Shown here: positions 6,735 to 12,963 of the stretch, piece by piece | Layout: every line of letters starts with the position of its first letter | Position numbering within the stretch: position 1 is the first letter of the stretch | Assembly: GCA_002712565.1 (NCBI GenBank) | Contig: PAUA01000011.1 | Location: 1-12,963, forward strand | Reading direction: 5' to 3' | Source of the DNA: Gemmatimonadota bacterium | GTDB taxonomy: Bacteria; Gemmatimonadota; Gemmatimonadetes; Longimicrobiales; UBA6960 | Length of the DNA stretch: 12,963 nucleotides | Position numbers and translations under genes: made by a program | Notes under the pieces: generated by a model | What the model was told of the DNA's origin: nothing | Databases searched by the model: none | Seen by the model: only the letters and a program-made list of their open reading frames with translations

Positions 6735-8885
6735 ATGAGAGGCAGATCAATGTGCACAATACCGGCTCGGGTGAACGTTGCCCATTGGGTCGTGGCGGTC
6801 CTAATATCCATCTTGACTTTGAGTCCGTGGACGCCCGAAATTGCGGCGCAAGAGCCGCTCGACTCGGTCATTCCCTTGGACTCCATCGTGGTCAACGTGC
6901 TTCGGAGCGCCGTCGGATTGGACCGCGCGCCCTACGCCGTATCGGTCTCGAGTGGCCAGGCGCTGCAACTGGGCAACACCGGTTTCTCGCTCGACGAAGC
7001 CCTTCAGGGAATCCCCGGCCTCCAGATTCAGAACCGATACAACTATACGGTGGGTGAGCGGATCTCCATCCGTGGTTTCGGGGCCCGGTCCCAGTTCGGC
7101 GCGCGGGGAATCAAGATTCTCGTGGACGGCATTCCGGCCACGATGGCGGATGGCCAGTCGACCTTGGATCACCTTGACATCGGGTCACTTGGACGCGCCG
7201 AAGTCTTGCGCGGACCAGCCGCGGCTATTTACGGCAATGGCGGTGGTGGGGTGCTGAGCCTCGAGACCGCGGCGGCGCCCGACGTCCCCATCCGCCAGGA
7301 GGCCAAAGCCGTCTTAGGAGAAAACGGGCTCATGCGATTTCAGAGCACGACATCCGGTACGCAAGGCGGGACGTCGTACCTCGTGAACATCTCACATCTG
7401 ACGTACGACGGATTCCGGACCGTCGCCGACAGCAGTTTGTTCGTCGAAGAGCGCGCCGACAGCAGCTTGTACGGACTAGCCACGCGCCTGAACGTGAACG
7501 GCCAGGTAGCTTTGGAAGCCGGTGCGGGACAGCTCCGCATTACGGCCAACTTCTTCGACCTAGCCGGAGAGAGTGCCGGTGGCCTCAACCGGACCGACAT
7601 GTACGTCAATGAGTCGCTCAACGCGCGCGGCGGCGGATTTGGCAACGTCGCGAAAAACGCGCGGAAGGATTTGTATCAGGGACAACTTGGAGCAACTTGG
7701 TCGGGACCTGTCGGAGGTCTCAACGCAGAATTTACCGGGTGGGGGCTCTTCCGGAGGATGGACAATCCTATACCGCCGCGGATCATCGACCTCAAGCGAA
7801 ACGCGTTCGGCGTCCGGGCGATGGTCTCCACCGAGAGCAGTGGCGATCCGGGAGAGGTCGCACTCCGAGCCGGATTTGACCTCGATTTCCAGCGCGACGA
7901 TCGGGTGGAACACAGCAACGTCGCGGGTAGCAGAGGTGCCCTGACCAAGGACCAGTTCGAGACGGTCGCCGCGACAGGGGTCTTCCTTCAGTCAACCGCC
8001 ACGCTCACGGAGCAAGTCTCCCTCATGGGAGGACTGCGCTACGACCGATTCGAATTTGAGGTCGATGATCGGTTACCGGCCAACAACTCCGGTGATCGGG
8101 TTATGGACGAACTGAGCCCCACCGTGGGTCTTGTCGTGGAGGCAAGCCCCACGCTGTCCATCTTCGGCAACTTCGCCACGTCACTGGCCACTCCCACGAC
8201 CACGGAGTTGGCCAATACTCCAGAGGGCGGAACCGGCTTCAACCCTGATCTGAATCCGCAGACCGGAAACACCGGGGAAGTCGGATTTCGCGGTCAGGCG
8301 AACAACCGCTTCGGATTTGAAATGAGCGTGTTCCTCACCAATCTCACGAACGAACTCGTCCCGTTCGAGACCGCCGCGCAGGACGGCCGCGTCTTCCACA
8401 GGAATTCTGGGAGATCGACGTATAAGGGGCTTGAGGCCTCCGTGCGGGCGGTTCTTCCCCAGGGGGTCTCGGGCCAGCTTTCCTACACGCTCGTGGACGC
8501 TAAATTCGACGAATTCTCGGTAGAAGGTGACGTCTTCGACGGCAACTTCATCCCCGGGTTGGCGAGGAACCGTCTCGAAGGCCTGCTGCGTGTGACCCAA
8601 GGTCCATGGTACGGTGAGGTTCGCGGTGACTACGTGGGCAGGATCGAAACCCGTGACGACAATGCCGCGGAGACGTTCGCAAAGCCCTACACGCTTTGGG
8701 ACGTCCGGACCGGGCTCTCCGGCCAGCGAGTCGGAAACCTCGTGGTGGAGCCCTTCGTGAGCCTTACAAACATCCTCGATGAGGTGTACTCAGCTGCCGT
8801 GGCGGTGAACGCCTATGGAGGCCGGTTCTTCGAGCCGGGCCCGAGGCGTGCGTTTTCCGTGGGGCTGAGCGCCACTCTCCAATAA
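6735..8885 (+). CDS. TonB-dependent outer-membrane receptor, PqqU/YncD-like
   Basis: A 716-residue outer-membrane receptor driven by TonB. It has a signal peptide at 1-38 (cleavage IAA|Q), a possible TonB box at 50-56 (SIVVNVL) and a plug at about 62-180 with DEALQGIPGLQIQNR, SIRGFG, ILVDGIPATMADGQS and EVLRGPAAAIYGNGGGG. A beta-barrel occupies about 185-716. Compared from memory with E. coli YncD (PqqU, the pyrroloquinoline quinone receptor), the plug (PGLQ-QNR-NY, GIRGI-VDGIPATM-DGQ) and the C-terminus (NFIPGLARN, NAYGGRFFEPGPRR versus YncD IPGIARN-like and NGRYYEPSPGR) agree closely. That makes quinone-cofactor uptake a reasonable guess, but iron-complex uptake remains possible. AGGGGA lies 6 bases before the ATG. 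The final residue is Gln rather than the usual aromatic. No tonB/exbBD or siderophore genes are nearby. Confidence 0.9.
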   Translation: MRGRSMCTIPARVNVAHWVVAVLISILTLSPWTPEIAAQEPLDSVIPLDSIVVNVLRSAVGLDRAPYAVSVSSGQALQLGNTGFSLDEALQGIPGLQIQNRYNYTVGERISIRGFGARSQFGARGIKILVDGIPATMADGQSTLDHLDIGSLGRAEVLRGPAAAIYGNGGGGVLSLETAAAPDVPIRQEAKAVLGENGLMRFQSTTSGTQGGTSYLVNISHLTYDGFRTVADSSLFVEERADSSLYGLATRLNVNGQVALEAGAGQLRITANFFDLAGESAGGLNRTDMYVNESLNARGGGFGNVAKNARKDLYQGQLGATWSGPVGGLNAEFTGWGLFRRMDNPIPPRIIDLKRNAFGVRAMVSTESSGDPGEVALRAGFDLDFQRDDRVEHSNVAGSRGALTKDQFETVAATGVFLQSTATLTEQVSLMGGLRYDRFEFEVDDRLPANNSGDRVMDELSPTVGLVVEASPTLSIFGNFATSLATPTTTELANTPEGGTGFNPDLNPQTGNTGEVGFRGQANNRFGFEMSVFLTNLTNELVPFETAAQDGRVFHRNSGRSTYKGLEASVRAVLPQGVSGQLSYTLVDAKFDEFSVEGDVFDGNFIPGLARNRLEGLLRVTQGPWYGEVRGDYVGRIETRDDNAAETFAKPYTLWDVRTGLSGQRVGNLVVEPFVSLTNILDEVYSAAVAVNAYGGRFFEPGPRRAFSVGLSATLQ

Positions 8886-8964
8886 GGCTAAGGCTCGTCT
8901 AGAGCGACCGGCACGGCTCTGTTGCTGGTACGACACAGTCGAATGGCGGTAACGGTTGAAAGAG

Positions 8965-9942
8965 TCAGGGAGCGGCCCGGCAAAACGCCGGGTCGCTCAC
9001 CACCGCCAGTGCGTTCCGCACGGCCCGCTCGCCGTCATCGTCGGACGGACGGCTCATCGTTCGTCCACGAACGACCATCACGGACGAGCCGCCCCCGTCG
9101 AGGTTGAGCGCCTCGGCCGCACCGGTGGCGGATAACACGGCCGTAATCTCCGCCAGGGTCATCCCCGACGAGTAGGACCCCTGGCGCCCGTCAACGACCA
9201 CGACCCAGAGGCGTCGGGCTTCCGGATCGTAGGCTACGGCCGTTCGGGGATGCCGCAACGATGCGAAACTCTGGTCCGCGCCCGGACCATCGGTCACGAG
9301 AGGGTCCCCCGAATCCAGCAGTTCCGGAAACCCGCCGATCACTTGGGTCCGACCCGGCCCGTTCTGGGACACCCAGATGCCCGCGGACAACCCGGTCCCT
9401 TCTCGCACAACCGTCCCGATCCAGGGGGCGCGTCCCGGTGTCCACCCCAGTGCCGGCCGCTCCCGAGATGACAGAATCTTCCCCTCAGCCACCTCGGGAC
9501 CCAGTGGATGCCCCTCCGGTGTAAAGAAGTCGCCGTTGACCGCAGCGAGCACCCCGCTACCCGCTTCCCCGACGAGTTCCGTCACGGTGGAAAGTCCTGC
9601 CCCATGCTGTCCGGCCTCACCCGCGGGCAGCACTCTCAGGCCCAGGTCGCATCGCTCCAGTGCCAGGCGGAGAACGTGAACTGCCCAGGGCCCTTTCTCC
9701 GACCAGACGAAGTGGTACGAGACCCCCGGATGAAGGACGCGGGCGCTGATCGAGTCGGTTTCCAGATAGGCCAGTAAATCCTCGGGTAGTGGCTCAGGGA
9801 AGAGACGGGCTGGACGATCGGGAGGTGTGCAAGCGAGCAGCAAGGTCATCCAAGTGCCCACGGCAGAGGCACAGCCTGCCCTCCACCAACGCGCAAGATC
9901 CCTCTTGCCCGTGTGCCTCACTTGGTTTTCAAAGGACTCCAT
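8965..9942 (-). CDS. Lipoprotein of the phosphodiester glycosidase (NAGPA) family
   Basis: A 325-residue predicted lipoprotein. The N-terminus has a basic region, then TWMTLLLAC, a lipobox with the lipid-modified Cys at C38. The remainder matches the NAGPA/phosphodiester-glycosidase domain, named from the human enzyme that uncovers mannose-6-phosphate by removing GlcNAc. Visible marks are AAVNGDFF (133-140), HPRTAVAYDPEARRLWVVVVDGRQ (around 231-254) and ALNLDGGGSSVMVV near 278-291. Bacterial members are thought to cleave sugar phosphodiesters in envelope polymers; the substrate here is unknown. The frame is open to a GTG at 9966, but ATG 9942 has GAGG 7 bases upstream and is preferred. The gene converges on the receptor (79-base gap) and is divergent from the barrel gene (109-base gap), so it appears monocistronic. 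Confidence 0.85.
   Translation of the reverse strand: MESFENQVRHTGKRDLARWWRAGCASAVGTWMTLLLACTPPDRPARLFPEPLPEDLLAYLETDSISARVLHPGVSYHFVWSEKGPWAVHVLRLALERCDLGLRVLPAGEAGQHGAGLSTVTELVGEAGSGVLAAVNGDFFTPEGHPLGPEVAEGKILSSRERPALGWTPGRAPWIGTVVREGTGLSAGIWVSQNGPGRTQVIGGFPELLDSGDPLVTDGPGADQSFASLRHPRTAVAYDPEARRLWVVVVDGRQGSYSSGMTLAEITAVLSATGAAEALNLDGGGSSVMVVRGRTMSRPSDDDGERAVRNALAVVSDPAFCRAAP
8971..8997 (+). terminator. GC-rich hairpin in the convergent region
   Basis: Arms AGCGGCCCGGC and GCCGGGTCGCT flank a 5-base AAAAC loop. Eleven base pairs form in plus-strand RNA (one G-U); in minus-strand RNA that position becomes an A-C mismatch. It lies 86 bases after the receptor stop codon and over the last codons of the opposing lipoprotein gene. 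No U-tract follows on either strand, so it may protect the transcript's 3' end or end transcription only weakly. Confidence 0.35.
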
Positions 9943-10037
9943 TCTCTCGCCTCGTGTGGTACGCACGGAACCGTCCTACGACGAAGTCCATACGATAGTG
10001 CCCCGTTTCCAGGATAGCCCCAGTCCTCCGATTCTTC

Positions 10038-10043
10038 TATACT
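10038..10043 (+). promoter_or_regulatory. Possible -10 hexamer TATACT
   Basis: TATACT matches five of six bases of TATAAT and lies 8 bases before the ATG at 10052. Transcription would start almost at the start codon, giving a leaderless message, which fits the lack of any Shine-Dalgarno sequence there. No -35 hexamer is recognisable at the usual spacing. Confidence 0.3.
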
Positions 10044-10051
10044 CGGGCGCC

Positions 10052-10690
10052 ATGAAATTCCGACGCACCGACACTTGTTCCATGGGCCCCAGCAACTCTG
10101 GACGGCACGCGCTGGGAGGGATTCCGACGCAAACCGCGAGGGGAGGTCCGGCGGGATTCGCATGGGAGAGCCCGAGGGGATTAGCGCGTCGTGTGGCCCT
10201 GCTTTGCGTCCTATTTTCTCCCCCGGCTGGCCTACTGGCGTCTCCGCTAGCCGCCCAAGACCCGGCCGACGACATGCAACTCCGCATCGGTGTCACCGCC
10301 GGGGGCATCGGGTCCTTCGGTACCTCGGTCGAGTTCCTGTGGGGGAGTCGGAGCATCGACGTTAACCTAGCGACATTCACTTTCAATGAGGTGAGCCTGG
10401 CCGTCACGGGCAAGCAGTACTTTGGCAGCGCGGATCTGCGACCCTTCTTGGGTGTGGGTCTTTGGGGAAGCGTCGGATCGACCGGACAAGACGGCGACCA
10501 AGCGGGCAAGGCGTTGCTCCTCCGGCTTCCCGTCGGAGGCGACTGGAACTTCACCGGAACCCACCACTTGGGTGCAAGCCTGGCCGTGAACGTAGGGCTA
10601 TGGATCGATCGGGCTGATCCTGACGACGATAGGCCCATCAACCAGTCGCCCGTCCCTCTCCCCGGGGCATACTACCGCTTCGAGCCCTAG
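10052..10690 (+). CDS. Small predicted outer-membrane barrel protein, unknown function
   Basis: With ATG 10052 the product is 212 residues; I do not recognise the family. A hydrophobic export segment (RRVALLCVLFSPPAGLLASPLAAQ) ends in Ala-Ala-Gln near residue 70, giving an unusually long N-terminal region. The remaining roughly 140 residues alternate polar and hydrophobic positions with many Gly and aromatics (LRIGVTAGGIG, FGTSVEFLWGS, LRPFLGVGLWGSVG, LGASLAVNVGLWI). This is the look of a small outer-membrane beta-barrel. It ends abruptly at YYRFEP without the classic terminal aromatic. Start choice is uncertain: no Shine-Dalgarno precedes 10052 or the in-frame ATG at 10082. A GTG at 10193 would leave no basic region for the signal peptide. 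It converges with the small membrane-protein gene at 10756. Confidence 0.6.
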   Translation: MKFRRTDTCSMGPSNSGRHALGGIPTQTARGGPAGFAWESPRGLARRVALLCVLFSPPAGLLASPLAAQDPADDMQLRIGVTAGGIGSFGTSVEFLWGSRSIDVNLATFTFNEVSLAVTGKQYFGSADLRPFLGVGLWGSVGSTGQDGDQAGKALLLRLPVGGDWNFTGTHHLGASLAVNVGLWIDRADPDDDRPINQSPVPLPGAYYRFEP

Positions 10691-10755
10691 AAGCCGTTGA
10701 AGAAGTACAGCGGGTCACGCACGTGGCGCTCGTACGCGTTCAGACAAGGAGGGGG
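10687..10755 (-). other. Coding-like in-frame tail after the small gene's stop codon
   Basis: On the minus strand, directly after the TAG at 10756-10758, the same frame stays open for 22 codons to a second TAG at 10687-10689. Its last 17 codons read NAYERHVRDPLYFFNGF, rich in aromatics and charge, and 16 of 17 have G or C in third position. The third-position signal is shared by the opposing plus frame, so it does not prove the strand. It may be a C-terminal extension cut by a nonsense change, a gene remnant, or chance. Confidence 0.35.
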
Positions 10756-11019
10756 CTAATAGAGCTCCTCGGGCTCGTCCCAGGTCTCGCTCCAGAATTC
10801 GTCCTCTTCCCTGCCGATCTGCTCCAGATCGAGGGGTTCCGGATCGTCCGTGAGGAGAGAACCCTTCTCCTCGATCCGACGGATGTCATCCTGGTCGATT
10901 CGGGGCGGCGGGACTTCGATGGACTTTCTGATCTTCCGCCGCATGGAAAGCCAAGCATACGCCACCAACACACCCAGAAAGAACCAGAGCACCGACCAAA
11001 AGAAGCCGGGGATCGTCAT
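10756..11019 (-). CDS. Small single-span membrane protein with acidic tail, unknown function
   Basis: An 87-residue protein, not assigned to a family. Residues 4-24 are one hydrophobic membrane helix rich in Phe and Trp (start MTIPGFFWSVLWFFLGVLVA). Residues 26-33 are strongly basic (MRRKIRKS), placing the C-terminus in the cytoplasm by the positive-inside rule. Residues 41-87 are highly acidic, with many Glu and Asp and a DEFWSETWDEPEELY end. The ATG at 11019 lies 13 bases after the threonine synthase stop codon with no Shine-Dalgarno, suggesting coupled translation. The open frame continues upstream through threonine synthase, but only this start gives a sensible protein. It is the last gene of the threonine synthase operon. 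It could be a scaffold or small regulator of a membrane complex, but nothing in the sequence shows this. Confidence 0.7.
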   Translation of the reverse strand: MTIPGFFWSVLWFFLGVLVAYAWLSMRRKIRKSIEVPPPRIDQDDIRRIEEKGSLLTDDPEPLDLEQIGREEDEFWSETWDEPEELY

Positions 11020-11032
11020 GACGGCACGAGAG

Positions 11033-12223
11033 TCATGAGACCGGGGACATCCCCACGTACTTGAGGCCGCTGCCCGTGTTGAAAAGTACCACCTCCTCCT
11101 CAGGGCCGAGCGCACCCATGGTGATGAGTGCGGGGACTGCTGCCGCAACCGCTCCACCCTCTGGTGCCGTGAAGATCCCGGTGTCCTCCCCGACCGCCTG
11201 AACCCAGTCGGACATGTCCTGATCGGGGATCGCCACCGCCGCCCCACCCGACTCGCGGATCGCCCTCAGAATCAGAAAGTCTCCGACGGCCCTCGGCACC
11301 CGCAGCCCGGCCGCGTAAGTAGCCGCATCCGCCCACGGCTCGGCCTCCGTCGCCCCACTCTCCCAAGCTCGCACCATCGGGGCACACCCGGCCGCCTGGA
11401 CGGAGAACATTTTCGGCCGCTCCGGCCCAATCCAGCCCATGCGCTCCATCTCGTCGAACGCCTTCCACATCCCGATCAGACCCGTCCCGCCACCCGTAGG
11501 GTAGACGATGCCGTCGGGAAGCCGGCCACCGAGTTGTTCGAACACTTCGTAGCCCATCGTTTTCTTGCCCTCCACCCGGTACGGTTCCTTGAGCGTCGAC
11601 AAATCGAACCAGCCGTTTTCCTCCACGCCCGCCCGCACCACACGCCCGCAATCGGTGATGAGCCCGTCGAGAAGCTGTAGGTCAGCGCCCAACGCTCTCA
11701 TCTCGGCGAGGATGGGGGCGGGTGTGTCCACGGGCACGACCACGTGGACCGGCAGTCCCGCCGCCGCCCCGTACGCGGCCGCCGCACCGCCGGCGTTACC
11801 CGCGGAAGGGAGGGCGATTTCGGTCGCACCCAGCTCCTTCGCGCGGGAAACGGCCAGGCACAGTCCACGGTCCTTGAAGCTCCCGGTGGGGTTCTGGCCC
11901 TCGTCCTTCATCCAGACCCGGCCGACACCCATACGGGCGGCCAAGCGGGGCGCTTCGAGAAGGGGCGTCCACCCCTCGCCCAGGCTGATCTGGCACGCTC
12001 GATCCCGGACGGGGAGCACGTCCTCGTAACGCCAAAGATCGGCCCTCCGTCCAGCGACGTCAGCGGGCCGGAACCCGGGCCGAATCGCTCCGAGGTCGTA
12101 GCGCGCGAAGTACGGCTTACCGGCGGACGACAGCGTATGAAGTGCTTCGCTTTCCACGATGTCCCCCGTGTAGGTGCACTCGAGGTGGCTGGCCCCTCGG
12201 AGGGGCTTGGTTGAAGAGGTCAT
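11033..12223 (-). CDS. thrC: Threonine synthase
   Basis: Converts O-phosphohomoserine to threonine using pyridoxal phosphate; last step of threonine synthesis, in the cytoplasm. The 396-residue protein shows the fold-type II signature: GEGWTPL at 82-88, NPTGSFKDRG at 111-120 with the cofactor lysine K117, SAGNAGGAAAAYGAAAG at 140-156, and the phosphate-binding loop PTGGGTGLIG at 242-251. FNTGSGLKYVG near 381-391 is the usual C-terminal motif. Many relatives begin with a Cys-x2-Cys zinc-ribbon-like segment. Here the matching place reads LECTYTGD, keeping one Cys only. The ATG at 12223 overlaps the stop of the upstream CPBP protease gene by 4 bases (ATGA). The longer open frame to 12715 is antisense-like and overlaps that gene, so it was rejected. 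Related PLP enzymes (for example threonine dehydratase-like) are less likely given the motif set. Confidence 0.9.
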   Translation of the reverse strand: MTSSTKPLRGASHLECTYTGDIVESEALHTLSSAGKPYFARYDLGAIRPGFRPADVAGRRADLWRYEDVLPVRDRACQISLGEGWTPLLEAPRLAARMGVGRVWMKDEGQNPTGSFKDRGLCLAVSRAKELGATEIALPSAGNAGGAAAAYGAAAGLPVHVVVPVDTPAPILAEMRALGADLQLLDGLITDCGRVVRAGVEENGWFDLSTLKEPYRVEGKKTMGYEVFEQLGGRLPDGIVYPTGGGTGLIGMWKAFDEMERMGWIGPERPKMFSVQAAGCAPMVRAWESGATEAEPWADAATYAAGLRVPRAVGDFLILRAIRESGGAAVAIPDQDMSDWVQAVGEDTGIFTAPEGGAVAAAVPALITMGALGPEEEVVLFNTGSGLKYVGMSPVS

Positions 12224-12963
12224 CGGAGCAGCCGGAGGCCCCCCGTAACGGCCAGCAACGCCAGAGGTAGCAGTACCCAGGGCGGGGCATCTCCGCCGCC
12301 CTCGAGCCAAGCCCGGAGCGCCGGTACGGAGGCTATCAAGACGATGCTTCCATTGTTTACGAAGTGCATGAGGACTCCAACCCAAATCGAGCGGGTCGAA
12401 AGGACGGCCCAGGCAAGGATAAAGCCCAGCCATGCCGTCGGCAGAAATCGGAACGCCGACTCGAAGGAAATATGAAAGGCTCCGAACAGCAAACCGTTGA
12501 CCACCGCAACCCGCACAGTTGACGAACGACCGCGGATCCCCGCCAGAAGCACGCCCCTGAAAACCGCTTCTTCGCAGATCGCCGGCGTCAGCGCCAAGAG
12601 GACGAGCAACCACAGGAACCCCGACGGGCCCTCGGCGGTGACGAGGTCCTCCAAACCCTCGAGCATGTCCCAGGGAACCGGGAGCACGAATCCCTGCGCC
12701 CAGGCCAGGAACCAACCCAACGGGATGGCTCCCGCAATCAATAACAGCCCCCCCGCAACCTCCATACCTTCGGGACGCCGCAAGGAAAAAGTCTCACGGA
12801 CACCGAAGCCGGCCACCCGCACGAAGAGCAAGGCCGGGAGGAACAGGAGCAGCCACTCCGACAGCAGTAGCCCCCCCTGCCCCAACCCAGCCTGGAGGGG
12901 AAAACCCAGATAGAAGAAGAGTAGGGCTACGGCGGCGATGAATCCGATCGCCTGGGCAGCATC
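12220..12963 (-). CDS. CPBP-family intramembrane protease, 5' end outside window
   Basis: An open frame of 247 visible residues with no start in view; it reaches the right edge (a TTG at 12885 is probably internal). Several membrane helices are evident. The C-terminal half carries the CPBP (CAAX protease/Rce1-like) signature: EEAVFRG with E131-E132, FGAFH with H164, and MHFVNN with H200. These form the intramembrane catalytic centre. Such proteins cleave prenylated proteins in eukaryotes and take part in peptide processing or immunity in bacteria; no substrate is evident here. The visible N-terminal part (DAAQAIGFIAAVALLFFYLG, then FPLQAG) resembles the junction seen in ABC-2 permease/CPBP fusion proteins, so the full gene may be larger. 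That is inference. Its stop overlaps the threonine synthase ATG by 4 bases. Confidence 0.8.
   Translation of the reverse strand, partial: DAAQAIGFIAAVALLFFYLGFPLQAGLGQGGLLLSEWLLLFLPALLFVRVAGFGVRETFSLRRPEGMEVAGGLLLIAGAIPLGWFLAWAQGFVLPVPWDMLEGLEDLVTAEGPSGFLWLLVLLALTPAICEEAVFRGVLLAGIRGRSSTVRVAVVNGLLFGAFHISFESAFRFLPTAWLGFILAWAVLSTRSIWVGVLMHFVNNGSIVLIASVPALRAWLEGGGDAPPWVLLPLALLAVTGGLRLLR

Noticed and set aside
8883..8894. TAAGGC-TAAGGC direct repeat at the receptor stop codon
   Set aside because: Two copies of six bases are likely chance; no further copies or structure are nearby.
9976..10641. Minus-strand open frame of 221 codons
   Set aside because: It is antisense to the barrel gene, which has a signal peptide and barrel-like strands. 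The antisense product is Pro/Ser/Arg-rich with no recognisable features.
12224..12715. N-terminal extension of threonine synthase to 12715
   Set aside because: It lies wholly within the CPBP protease gene in another frame. The ATG at 12223 forms a standard ATGA overlap and gives the normal ThrC length.
1..12963. Mobile elements, CRISPR array, tRNA/rRNA genes, toxin-antitoxin or phage-defence genes
   Set aside because: I looked for terminal inverted repeats, transposase or integrase motifs, regular spaced repeats and tRNA-like folds and saw none. The CPBP protease can be linked to immunity in some bacteria, but its neighbours here give no such context.

Overview
This 12,963-base window is GC-rich chromosomal DNA from a Gram-negative (diderm) bacterium. 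Evidence for an outer membrane is a complete TonB-dependent receptor, Sec signal peptides ending in Ala-Gln or Ala-Ala-Gln, and a lipobox lipoprotein. Carboxypeptidase-regulatory-like secreted proteins, S9 peptidases and phosphodiester-glycosidase-family lipoproteins together resemble Gemmatimonadota or a nearby lineage. That placement is inferred from style, not from a marker gene. I see no rRNA, tRNA, CRISPR array, insertion sequence or phage gene. Coding is dense, and every gap between genes is under 250 bases.

Left part (1-4650, all minus strand). A secreted S9-family prolyl-oligopeptidase-like peptidase is followed closely by a cytosolic Xaa-Pro aminopeptidase (pepP). That gene overlaps a divergent methylenetetrahydrofolate-reductase-like gene by 4 bases. 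The set looks like one transcription unit for digesting proline-containing peptides, with a TIM-barrel flavoenzyme relative attached. A 95-base gap holding three tandem 13-bp repeats leads to a 5' portion of a small membrane protein that runs off the left edge.

Middle part (4898-8885, plus strand). A divergent 247-base intergenic region separates the peptidase operon from a secreted protein with three carboxypeptidase-regulatory-like (beta-sandwich) domains around a central domain. Next comes a TonB-dependent receptor whose plug and C-terminal motifs resemble E. coli YncD/PqqU, the pyrroloquinoline quinone receptor.

Right part. A minus-strand lipoprotein of the phosphodiester glycosidase (NAGPA) family (8965-9942) converges on the receptor. 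It is divergent from a small predicted outer-membrane barrel protein (10052-10690, plus). From the right edge leftward (minus strand) run a CPBP intramembrane protease whose 5' end lies outside the window, a threonine synthase overlapping it by 4 bases (ATGA), and an 87-residue single-span membrane protein 13 bases further on. Beyond the last stop codon the same frame stays open for a short, strikingly protein-like tail.

No wholly new system is evident. The best leads are the PqqU-like receptor, the MTHFR-like protein in a prolyl-peptidase operon, the 13-bp repeat cluster, and the coding-like tail at 10687-10755.
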